Source of the DNA: Microbacterium telephonicum
GTDB taxonomy: Bacteria > Actinomycetota > Actinomycetes > Actinomycetales > Microbacteriaceae
Direction: 5' to 3'
DNA: 64,000 nucleotides
Assembly (NCBI RefSeq): GCF_003651225.1
Contig: NZ_RCDB01000001.1
Coordinates: 248,001 to 312,000, forward strand
This document shows positions 41,599-48,858 of the stretch, piece by piece; the first letter of the stretch is position 1; every line of letters starts with the position of its first letter. Position numbers and translations under genes: made by a program. Below the pieces are notes generated by a model. That model was not told the origin of the DNA. It did not search any database and saw only the letters and a program-made list of their open reading frames with translations.

Positions 41599-44136
41599 GT
41601 GAGCGCACCGACCCGGCTGATGGACGCCATCCCCGCGGATGCCGGCGGCGACGCCGTGTACGACGGGTTCACGGCGTGGGCGGAGGGGCGCGGCCTCACC
41701 CTCTATCCCGCGCAGGACGAGGCGGTCATGGAGCTCGTCTCCGGCGCGCACGTCGTGCTGGCCACCCCGACCGGCACCGGCAAGTCGCTCGTGGCCGTCG
41801 CCGCCCACGCCGCGTGCCTGGCATCCGGGGGTCGGTCGTACTACACGGCGCCGATCAAGGCGCTCGTGAGCGAGAAGTTCTTCGCCCTCGTCGAGATCTT
41901 CGGGCCCGAGAACGTCGGCATGGTCACCGGCGACTCGTCGGTCAACCCCGACGCGCCGATCGTGTGCTGCACCGCCGAGATCCTCGCGAACCTCGCGCTG
42001 CGGCAGGGGGCGGCGGCAGACGTCGACCAGGTCGTGATGGACGAGTTCCACTACTACGGCGACCCGGACCGCGGCTGGGCGTGGCAGGTGCCGCTGCTGA
42101 CCCTCACCGGCGCCCAGTTCCTGCTGATGTCGGCGACCCTCGGCGACGTCACCGCGATCACCGACGACCTCGAGCGGCGCACCGGGCGTCCCGTCGCCGA
42201 GGTCACCGGCCTCACCCGCCCCGTGCCGCTGCACTTCTCGTACGAGCGTCGACCCGTGCACGAGGTGCTCACGATGCTGCTCGACGAGGGCGAGGCGCCC
42301 GTCTACATCGTGCACTTCGCGCAGGCCGCCGCGCTGGAGCGCGCGCAGGCGCTCGCGTCGGTGCAGATCGCCTCGCGGGCGCAGCGTGACGCGATCGCCG
42401 AGGCGATCGGCGGCTTCCGCTTCACGACCGGCTTCGGCAAGACGCTCTCCCGCCTCGTGCGGGCGGGCATCGGGGTGCATCACGCCGGGATGCTGCCCCG
42501 GTACAGGCGGCTCGTCGAGACGCTCGCCCAGCGGGGCCTGCTGCGGGTCATCTGCGGCACCGACACCCTCGGTGTCGGCATCAACGTGCCGATCCGCACG
42601 GTCGTCATCACGGCACTGTCGAAGTACGACGGTACGAAGATGCGGCAGCTCAGCGCGCGCGAGTTCCACCAGGTCGCGGGGCGCGCCGGCCGCGCCGGCT
42701 ACGACACCCACGGCAACGTCGTCGTGATGGCCCCGGAATGGGAGATCGAGAACGCGGTCGCCCTCGCCAAGGCCGGTGACGATGCCGCCAAGCGCAAGAA
42801 GATCGTGCGCAAGAAGGCGCCGACCGGCGTCGTCAACTGGGGCGAGGGGTCGTCGGAGCGGCTCATCGCCGCGGCACCCGAGCCGCTGGTGCCGCAGCTG
42901 AAGCTGACCGCCGCGATGCTCATCAACGTCATCGCCCGCGGCGGCGACGTGTTCGCCGACGTGCGCGCGCTGGTGTTCGACAACCACGAGCCGCGTGCGC
43001 GGCGCTACGCGCTGGCCCGCCGCGCGCTCGCGATCTTCCGCACGCTCCGCGACGCGGGCATCGTCGAGGCCGATGAGCGCGGCATCCGGCTCACCGTCGA
43101 CCTGCAGCCGAACTTCGCGCTCAACCAGCCGCTGTCGCCGTTCGCGCTCGCCGCGATCGAGCTGCTCGACCCCGACGACTCGGCCGGTGGCGGCTCGTCG
43201 TCGCTGCCCGCGGATGCCGTCGGCTCCGGCCACTACGCCCTCGACGTCGTGAGCATCATCGAGTCCACGCTCGACGACCCGCGCGCGATCCTCTCGCAGC
43301 AGGAGTTCAAGGCGCGCGGCGAGGCGGTGGCCGCGATGAAGCGCGACGGCATCGAGTACGACGAGCGGATGGCGCTGCTCGAGGAGGTGACCTATCCGAA
43401 GCCGCTCGACGCGCTGCTCGCCCAGGCGTTCGAGGTGTTCGCCTCGAGCCAGCCGTGGGTGCGCGACTTCGCACTGTCGCCGAAATCGGTGGTGCGCGAC
43501 ATGTACGAGCGCGCCATGTCTTTCGCGGAATACGTCTCGTTCTACCAACTCGCGCGCAGTGAGGGGCTCGTGCTGAGGTACCTGTCCGACGCGTATCGCG
43601 CGATCCGGCAGACCGTGCCGGATGCGGCGACCACCGACGATCTCGACGACCTCGTCGAGTGGCTCGGCGAGCTCGTGCGGCAGGTGGACTCGAGCCTCGT
43701 CGACGAGTGGCAGTCGCTCATCGACCCGCAGGACGACCCCGACGCGCCCGTCGTGCCTCCCGCTCCACCGTCGATCATCGCCAACCGGCGCGCGTTCACG
43801 GTGCTGGTGCGCAACGAGCTGTTCCGCCGGGTGCAGTTGGCCGCGCTGCAGGACGACGATGCACTGACCACCCTCGACCCCGACGTCGACTGGCCCGCCG
43901 CGCTCGATGACTATTACGACGACCACGACGAGATCCTCACCGGGGGAGCCGCCCGATCCCCTCGCCTGTGCGTCATCGACGAGACGGATGCCGCGAACGG
44001 CATGTGGCGTGTCGAGCAGACCATCGACGATCCCGCCGGCGACCACGACTGGCGCATCCACGCGGACGTCGACCTTCCGGCATCCGTCGAGGCGGGTGCG
44101 GCGGTGGTGCGGGTGACGCAGGTCGCGCGCCTGTAG
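41599..44136 (+). CDS. Ski2-like DEAD/DEAH-box helicase with DUF3516 C-terminus
   Basis: An 845-residue superfamily 2 helicase of the Ski2/HelY group, likely acting on RNA. Seen: LYPAQDEAVMELVSG, Walker A ATPTGTGKSL, YTAPIKALVSEKFF, CTAEILANLAL, DEFH box VMDEFHYYGDPDRGWAWQVP, LMSATLGD, GVHHAGMLPRYRRLVE, TDTLGVGINVPIRTVV and FHQVAGRAGRAGYD. The C-terminal 400 residues match the DUF3516 type found only with these helicases. The GTG at 41599 is preferred for the hexamer six bases upstream; an ATG at 41623 is the alternative. The stop codon lies inside a 22-bp tandem duplication. Confidence 0.9.
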   Translation: MSAPTRLMDAIPADAGGDAVYDGFTAWAEGRGLTLYPAQDEAVMELVSGAHVVLATPTGTGKSLVAVAAHAACLASGGRSYYTAPIKALVSEKFFALVEIFGPENVGMVTGDSSVNPDAPIVCCTAEILANLALRQGAAADVDQVVMDEFHYYGDPDRGWAWQVPLLTLTGAQFLLMSATLGDVTAITDDLERRTGRPVAEVTGLTRPVPLHFSYERRPVHEVLTMLLDEGEAPVYIVHFAQAAALERAQALASVQIASRAQRDAIAEAIGGFRFTTGFGKTLSRLVRAGIGVHHAGMLPRYRRLVETLAQRGLLRVICGTDTLGVGINVPIRTVVITALSKYDGTKMRQLSAREFHQVAGRAGRAGYDTHGNVVVMAPEWEIENAVALAKAGDDAAKRKKIVRKKAPTGVVNWGEGSSERLIAAAPEPLVPQLKLTAAMLINVIARGGDVFADVRALVFDNHEPRARRYALARRALAIFRTLRDAGIVEADERGIRLTVDLQPNFALNQPLSPFALAAIELLDPDDSAGGGSSSLPADAVGSGHYALDVVSIIESTLDDPRAILSQQEFKARGEAVAAMKRDGIEYDERMALLEEVTYPKPLDALLAQAFEVFASSQPWVRDFALSPKSVVRDMYERAMSFAEYVSFYQLARSEGLVLRYLSDAYRAIRQTVPDAATTDDLDDLVEWLGELVRQVDSSLVDEWQSLIDPQDDPDAPVVPPAPPSIIANRRAFTVLVRNELFRRVQLAALQDDDALTTLDPDVDWPAALDDYYDDHDEILTGGAARSPRLCVIDETDAANGMWRVEQTIDDPAGDHDWRIHADVDLPASVEAGAAVVRVTQVARL

Positions 44137-44172
44137 CCCTCGCGTCCTGCGCCTGTAGCCCTCGCGTCCTGC
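44129..44172. repeat. 22-bp tandem duplication over the helicase stop codon
   Basis: Two exact copies of GCCTGTAGCCCTCGCGTCCT plus GC lie end to end (44129-44150 and 44151-44172). The first includes the TAG stop. The fully identical copies suggest a recent slippage event. Confidence 0.85.
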
Positions 44173-44184
44173 GCGCCGTCGAGG

Positions 44185-44190
44185 CAGAAT
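44185..44190 (+). promoter_or_regulatory. -10-like hexamer of DUF1697 gene
   Basis: CAGAAT ends six bases before the ATG at 44197, with no ribosome binding site, matching the leaderless pattern. Confidence 0.45.
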
Positions 44191-44196
44191 GTGCGG

Positions 44197-44727
44197 ATGG
44201 CGACGTACCTGGCCTTCCTTCGGGCGATCAATCTCGGAGCGAAGCGGGTCTTCCCCAAGGGCGACATCCGGCGCGTGGCCGAGGAGCTCGGCTTCGAAGA
44301 CGTCGACACGCACATCAACACCGGAAACGTACGGCTGAGCACTCGCATGCGGTCGCGTGCCCGCATCGAGGCGGCCCTCGAGCAGGGCTTCGCCCGCGAC
44401 CGCGGGTTCGAGGTGCCCACGATCGCGTACTCGCAGCGCGAGTTCGCCGCCCTCGCCGAGGAGGCGACGGCGGTCACACGGCCCGGGCTCGCCCGCCACT
44501 ACGTGTATCTGATGAAGGACGAACTGACCCCGGCGCAGGCGCGCGCCGTGGAATCGACCTCGGGCGACAAGGGCGAGATGGTCGTGCGCGGGCGGGTCGC
44601 CCACGCACTGCTCGCCCCCGGATACCAGGACGGCGACGTCGACCCGCTCCGCGCCGCGAAGCTGCTCGGCACCACGACCAGCCGCACGCTGACCGTCATC
44701 AGCACCCTCGCCGCGAAGTGGTGCTGA
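44197..44727 (+). CDS. DUF1697 family protein
   Basis: A 176-residue protein of the widespread DUF1697 family (two ferredoxin-like domains, function unknown). Seen: the family start TYLAFLRAINLGAKRVFPKG, the NTGNVRLS strand (usually SGNVVF), the middle VPTIAYSQREFAALAEEA, and the end AAKLLGTTTSRTLTVISTLA, close to the usual GTTRNWNTV motif. The ATG at 44197 was chosen over a GTG at 44191, because of the hexamer six bases upstream and because family members begin one residue before TYLAFLR. It is a single gene. Confidence 0.88.
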   Translation: MATYLAFLRAINLGAKRVFPKGDIRRVAEELGFEDVDTHINTGNVRLSTRMRSRARIEAALEQGFARDRGFEVPTIAYSQREFAALAEEATAVTRPGLARHYVYLMKDELTPAQARAVESTSGDKGEMVVRGRVAHALLAPGYQDGDVDPLRAAKLLGTTTSRTLTVISTLAAKWC

Positions 44728-44752
44728 CCCGCGCGGTGATACCGGCAGCCGC

Positions 44753-44871
44753 GCATGTCACACAATCGGCGGGTGCGCGGGGCCGCAGGAGACACTTCGC
44801 GTGACATGCTTCGCGTGCATGTCACACGAACGGTGTCTCGCGGATGCCGGAGGCGGCACGACGTGTGACAT
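44753..44871. repeat. Cluster of four GTGACAT/ATGTCAC words with nested hairpin
   Basis: GCATGTCACAC at 44753-44763 and 44817-44827, GTGACATGC at 44801-44809 and GTGTGACAT at 44863-44871. The middle two form a perfect 9-bp dyad, and around them GAGACAC (44790-44796) pairs with GTGTCTC (44833-44839), giving a longer imperfect hairpin. The rest of this 291-base spacer (44728-45018) shows no gene. Confidence 0.55.
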
Positions 44872-45006
44872 CTCCGGTCGAGGATCGCCGACGCCGCCCG
44901 CCCTCCCCGACGCCGCAGTCTTCCTCCCCACCACCCGCTGACGCCCCGGCTCCCCGGCGCGGACCCACGGCGACCCCGCGACGACCGCCGTGTCGGCGCA
45001 CGCGGT

Positions 45007-45012
45007 TAGCCT
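45007..45012 (+). promoter_or_regulatory. -10 hexamer of leaderless recQ message
   Basis: TAGCCT ends six bases before the GTG at 45019; no ribosome binding site is present. Confidence 0.5.
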
Positions 45013-45018
45013 GGTTCG

Positions 45019-47091
45019 GTGAGCGGCTGGAACGACGACCCCTATGCCGACGTCCCCTGGGACGTCGACGACCTGACGCCGCCCGACGACCACGACGCGC
45101 CGCCTCCGCCCGACCCCGCCTTCGACGGCTACGGCGCGGCCATCGCCCGCGCGACGCGTGACCGCGCCGCCGGTGGTGCCGGCGCGCCGACCGCCGGTTC
45201 CCCGCGGGCCTCGACGCCGGTGCGAACCGCGCCGGCGGTCGCCGCATCCGCCCCCGACCTTCCCCCACGCCGCGATTTGACCGGCGCCGATCCCCGGGCC
45301 GTCCTCAAGGAGGTCTTCGGCTACGACGATTTCCGCGGCGACCAGGCCGACATCGTCGCGCAGGTCGTCGGCGGTGGCGACGCCGTCGTGCTCATGCCCA
45401 CCGGCGGCGGCAAGTCGATCACGTATCAAGTGCCCGCGCTCGTGCGTCCCGGCACCGGGCTCGTGGTCAGCCCGCTCATCGCCCTCATGCACGACCAGGT
45501 CGACGCGCTGACGGCCAACGGCGTGCGCGCGGCCTACCTCAACTCCACGCAGACCCCGGCCGAGCGCGCCGGTGTCGAGCAGGCGCTGTTGTCGGGCGAC
45601 CTCGACCTGCTCTACGTCGCCCCCGAACGGCTGAGCGTGGCGGCGACCACGGCGCTCCTGCAGCGCGCCCGGCTCAGCGTCATCGCGATCGACGAGGCGC
45701 ACTGCGTCAGCCAGTGGGGTCACGACTTCCGCCCCGACTACCTCGCGCTCGGCGACCTCGACGAACGCTTCCCCGGGGTCCCCCGTATGGCGCTCACCGC
45801 GACGGCGACGAAGGCGACCCACAAGGAGATCACCGAGCGGCTGCACCTGCCCGCGGCGAAGCATTTCGTCGCGAGCTTCGACCGACCCAACATCCAGTAC
45901 CGCATCGAGCCGAAGGCCGACCCGCGCAAGCAGCTCGTGCAGTTCATCCGCAGCGTCGGCGACGGGGCGACGGGCATCGTCTACGCGCTGAGCCGCAAGT
46001 CGGTCGAGCAGACCGCCGAGTACCTGCGCACGCAGGGCGTTGACGCCCTGCCGTACCACGCGGGCCTCGACGCAGGGCTCCGTGCCCGCAACCAGTCCCG
46101 GTTCCTCCGCGACGACGGCATCGTCATGGTCGCCACGATCGCGTTCGGCATGGGCATCGACAAGCCCGATGTGCGTTTCGTCGCGCACATCGACCTGCCC
46201 AAGTCGGTCGAGGGCTACTACCAAGAGACCGGTCGCGCGGGCCGCGACGGCGAGCCGGCGGTAGCGTGGATGGCATACGGCCTCGGCGACGTCGTGCAGC
46301 AGCGCCGCCTCATCGACCAGTCGCCGGGCGACCGTGCCTACAAGATGCGCATGGGGCAGCACCTCGATGCGATGCTCGCCCTCTGCGAGACCGTCGGATG
46401 CCGTCGGCAGAACCTGCTGGGATATTTCGGCCAGGCCTCCGACCGGTGCGGCAACTGCGACACGTGCCTGCAACCCGCCGACACGTGGGACGGTCTCGTG
46501 CCCGCGCAGAAGCTGCTGTCGACGATCGTGCGGCTGCAGCGCGAGCGCAATCAGGCGTTCGGTGCCGGCCACCTCGTCGACATCCTGCGCGGCGCCTCGA
46601 CGGAACGCATCCGTCAGCAGGGCCACGACCAGCTCGCGACCTACGGACTCGGGGCCGACCTGACCGATCAGGACTGGCGCTCGGTCATCCGGCAGCTGCT
46701 GGCGCGCGGCATCCTCGTCGCGCAGGGCGAGTACGGCGTGCTCGGCATCGGGGAGGAGGGCGGCGCGGTGCTGCGCGGCGAGGCCGCCGTGCCGCTGCGC
46801 CGCGACGTGCTGGGCCGCACCGGCGGCGGGTCGCGCGTGCGCAAAGCCGCCGCGGCCGATGCCGTCGCCGAGGGTGACCGCGACCTCTTCGAATCGTTGC
46901 GCACCTGGCGTGCGGGGGTGGCGAAGGAGCAGGGCGTTCCCGCCTACATCGTCTTCGGCGACGCGACCCTGCGCGCCCTCGCCGAGCATCGGCCGCGGAG
47001 TATCGGCGACCTCGAGGGCATCACCGGCATCGGAGCGAAGAAGCGCGAGGCCTACGGCGAAGCCGTGCTCGAGGTCGTCGCCGCGAACTGA
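45019..47091 (+). CDS. recQ: RecQ family ATP-dependent DNA helicase
   Basis: A 690-residue 3'-5' DNA helicase for recombination and fork repair. After an acidic, Pro-rich 80-residue N-terminal extension, it has the RecQ core: FGYDDFRGDQADIV, Walker A MPTGGGKSITYQ, DEAH box AIDEAHCVSQWGHDFRPDYL, ALTATAT, GIVYALSRKSVE, YHAGLDAGLR and FGMGIDKPDVRFVAH with QETGRAGRDG. The zinc domain has Cys in CETVGCRRQNLLGYFG and CGNCDTC, then an RQC winged helix and a C-terminal HRDC domain (FESLRTWRAGVAKEQGVPAY ... ITGIGAKKREAYG). The GTG start is set by the TAGCCT hexamer. Confidence 0.94.
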   Translation: MSGWNDDPYADVPWDVDDLTPPDDHDAPPPPDPAFDGYGAAIARATRDRAAGGAGAPTAGSPRASTPVRTAPAVAASAPDLPPRRDLTGADPRAVLKEVFGYDDFRGDQADIVAQVVGGGDAVVLMPTGGGKSITYQVPALVRPGTGLVVSPLIALMHDQVDALTANGVRAAYLNSTQTPAERAGVEQALLSGDLDLLYVAPERLSVAATTALLQRARLSVIAIDEAHCVSQWGHDFRPDYLALGDLDERFPGVPRMALTATATKATHKEITERLHLPAAKHFVASFDRPNIQYRIEPKADPRKQLVQFIRSVGDGATGIVYALSRKSVEQTAEYLRTQGVDALPYHAGLDAGLRARNQSRFLRDDGIVMVATIAFGMGIDKPDVRFVAHIDLPKSVEGYYQETGRAGRDGEPAVAWMAYGLGDVVQQRRLIDQSPGDRAYKMRMGQHLDAMLALCETVGCRRQNLLGYFGQASDRCGNCDTCLQPADTWDGLVPAQKLLSTIVRLQRERNQAFGAGHLVDILRGASTERIRQQGHDQLATYGLGADLTDQDWRSVIRQLLARGILVAQGEYGVLGIGEEGGAVLRGEAAVPLRRDVLGRTGGGSRVRKAAAADAVAEGDRDLFESLRTWRAGVAKEQGVPAYIVFGDATLRALAEHRPRSIGDLEGITGIGAKKREAYGEAVLEVVAAN

Positions 47092-47095
47092 CGGG

Positions 47096-47147
47096 CCGCA
47101 GACGCGCTCGGCCTGCGCCGGCGGCACGTGACACTCAGCGTCTGCGG
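47096..47147. terminator. Inverted repeat between convergent recQ and GNAT-GH16
   Basis: CCGCAGACGC (47096-47105) pairs perfectly with GCGTCTGCGG (47138-47147) across 32 bases. It starts 5 bases after the recQ stop and ends 5 bases before the convergent gene's stop, so it likely serves both. Confidence 0.65.
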
Positions 47148-47151
47148 GGTG

Positions 47152-48411
47152 TCAGGGCGCGAAGACCCGTACCCGCTCCACCCGCAGCACGTGTGGTAGC
47201 GCCGCGAGGTCGCGGTGTCCGTCGGGGCGGGGGAGCTCGTACACGTCGAGCATGAGCTGCACGGGATAGTCCAGGCGCTGACCGACCGACTTCACCCACT
47301 GGCCGTCGACGAAGAACCGCAGCAGGTCGGGGGTCCACTCCACGGCGTAGTCGTGCGGTGCGGTCAGGTCGCCGTCGATCCGGATCTTCTCGAAGTCCTC
47401 GCGCAACCGCGGATCGCGCTGCGGTTTCACGCCGACACCGACCCAGCCGCCGTCGTCCTCGATCTCGGAGCCGAAGATCTCGGCGACGCAGATCTCGCCG
47501 CAGTCGTCCGGGCGCGCTTCGAAGCCGATCGGCCAGAACGCGACCATGGCGTCCGGATGCCGGATCGCGCTCATCCGTACCTCGATCACGCCGTGGTGCG
47601 GCAGCATCAACCGGCGTTCCGTCTGTTGCTCCCGCACGACGAGTCCGTCCCGGAACCGGTGCTGGCCCTCGCCGGAGCCCACGGCACCCGAGTGCTGCCC
47701 GGTCTGCAGGTGCGACACCCTCACGTCGCCGTCCCACTCCGGCGCCCACGGCGCGGTGTCGACGTCGATGCGCAGTTCGAGGCCGTCGTCGACGTGATAC
47801 CGGGCCGCGGATGCCGCGCGCGACGACCAATGCGGCGTGTAATGCGGCCACCACACGGTTTCGTCCAGTGCGTCGCCCGTGAACCGTTCGTCGAGCACCG
47901 GCATCCGCCCGGCGAGGTCGAGGGGCGAAAGGTCGAGCTCCCACGTCCGGAAGTGCAGGATTCCGCCCCGCCACGGCTCGCTCCCCTCGCCGGTCGCGAC
48001 GAACCCCGCGCCGCGGCACAGCGCGTTCGAGGGCGGATTGTCGATCCCGGGGTACGCCACGAGCAGGTCGCGCCGTCCGTCGGAGCGCACCTGCGCGACC
48101 ACCAGACGCAGGGCGGCTCGCGCCACGCCGAGACCCTGGAACTGCGGGAGGGTGCTCCACCCGGTCTCGAAGGCCTCGCGCCCGTCGTGGTCGACCTGCC
48201 AGTATCCGATGCCGCCGGCGGGCACGCCGTCGACGTCGACCCGGAACATGCGCGCCTCGCCCGACTCGTTCAGCCGCAGATAGCGGGCTTGGCGCTCGAC
48301 GAGCTGCTGCGCGGTCTCGGGCCCGCCGAGGTGGGCCGTCATCTCGGGGGTGTTGAAGGCCTCCAGCAGCGGGAAGTCCTCGTCGGCCCATCGGCGCAGC
48401 GTGACGTCCAT
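47152..48411 (-). CDS. GNAT acetyltransferase fused to GH16-like domain
   Basis: A 419-residue fusion. Residues 1-165 form a GNAT domain (LRRWADEDFPLLEAFNTPEM, FETGWSTLPQFQGLGVARAA with the acetyl-CoA loop, NPPSNALCRGAGFV), close to the RimJ group. Residues about 175-419 form a GH16-like concanavalin fold (LDERFTGDALDETVWWPHYT, GVIEVRMSAIRHPDAMVAFW, YAVEWTPDLLRFFVDGQWVK). The GH16 catalytic box, normally E-[ILV]-D-x-x-E, reads EICVAE: both Glu are kept, but the central Asp is Cys. No signal peptide exists, so the beta-sandwich is cytosolic, unlike secreted GH16 enzymes. It may bind rather than cut sugars. No partner gene is adjacent. Confidence 0.82.
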   Translation of the reverse strand: MDVTLRRWADEDFPLLEAFNTPEMTAHLGGPETAQQLVERQARYLRLNESGEARMFRVDVDGVPAGGIGYWQVDHDGREAFETGWSTLPQFQGLGVARAALRLVVAQVRSDGRRDLLVAYPGIDNPPSNALCRGAGFVATGEGSEPWRGGILHFRTWELDLSPLDLAGRMPVLDERFTGDALDETVWWPHYTPHWSSRAASAARYHVDDGLELRIDVDTAPWAPEWDGDVRVSHLQTGQHSGAVGSGEGQHRFRDGLVVREQQTERRLMLPHHGVIEVRMSAIRHPDAMVAFWPIGFEARPDDCGEICVAEIFGSEIEDDGGWVGVGVKPQRDPRLREDFEKIRIDGDLTAPHDYAVEWTPDLLRFFVDGQWVKSVGQRLDYPVQLMLDVYELPRPDGHRDLAALPHVLRVERVRVFAP

Positions 48412-48464
48412 GACGTCATCGTCCGCGGGGCCTCCGACATCCGCAACCCGACGCCGCCGCCCCC

Positions 48465-48712
48465 CGCTCGCCAGTCACTTTCGGCGCCCTCCGGTGCCGC
48501 AAGGTCACCACAACCGACTGCCGAACACCGAAGCCACCCCCGAGTCTCGCGCTCGCCAGTCACCTGTGGCGGCCGTCAGCACCCCGCACCCACCACAACC
48601 GACTGCTGAGCGCCGACGCTAACCCAAGCCCCCGCTCGCCAGTCACCTGTGGCGACCTCCAGCCTTCCGCACCCACCACACCTGACCGCCGAGCGCTGAC
48701 ACTCAGTCCCAC
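48465..48712. repeat. Three-copy tandem repeat, 83-85 bp unit
   Basis: Copies begin at 48465, 48550 and 48633, each with CGCTCGCCAGTCAC, followed by GTGGCG-like bases (CGGCG in copy 1), then CCGCA...CACCACA and GACYGCYGA(G/A)C. Copies 2 and 3 contain the small dyad CGCCA-GTCACCTG-TGGCG. They fill most of the 447-base gene-free spacer 48412-48858; the remainder is promoter sequence. Confidence 0.75.
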
Positions 48713-48732
48713 CACACGTGGGTTTCGGTTTC

Positions 48733-48827
48733 GCACAACCGGACACGCCCCCGTCGCCGCGAGGGTTTGTCGGCGGCATCCAACCGGCTTTGCACGCGGT
48801 TGTGCACGTTCTACGGTCGAGACAGAC
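48733..48827 (+). promoter_or_regulatory. Promoter and flanking dyad of acyl-CoA oxidase gene
   Basis: TTGTGC (48800-48805), 16 bases, TACGGT (48822-48827) form a plausible promoter, with transcription starting about 25 bases before the ATG and a GAGAGGTG ribosome binding site. GCACAACCG (48733-48741) and CGGTTGTGC (48797-48805, overlapping the -35) are perfect inverse copies 55 bases apart, a layout suited to a looping repressor. Confidence 0.5.
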
Positions 48828-48858
48828 CCCAACGCCCACACCAGCCGAGAGGTGCGCC

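Noticed and set aside
48465..48712. CRISPR-like array
   Set aside because: The 83-85 bp units follow each other directly and vary throughout; there is no short constant repeat with variable spacers and no cas gene.
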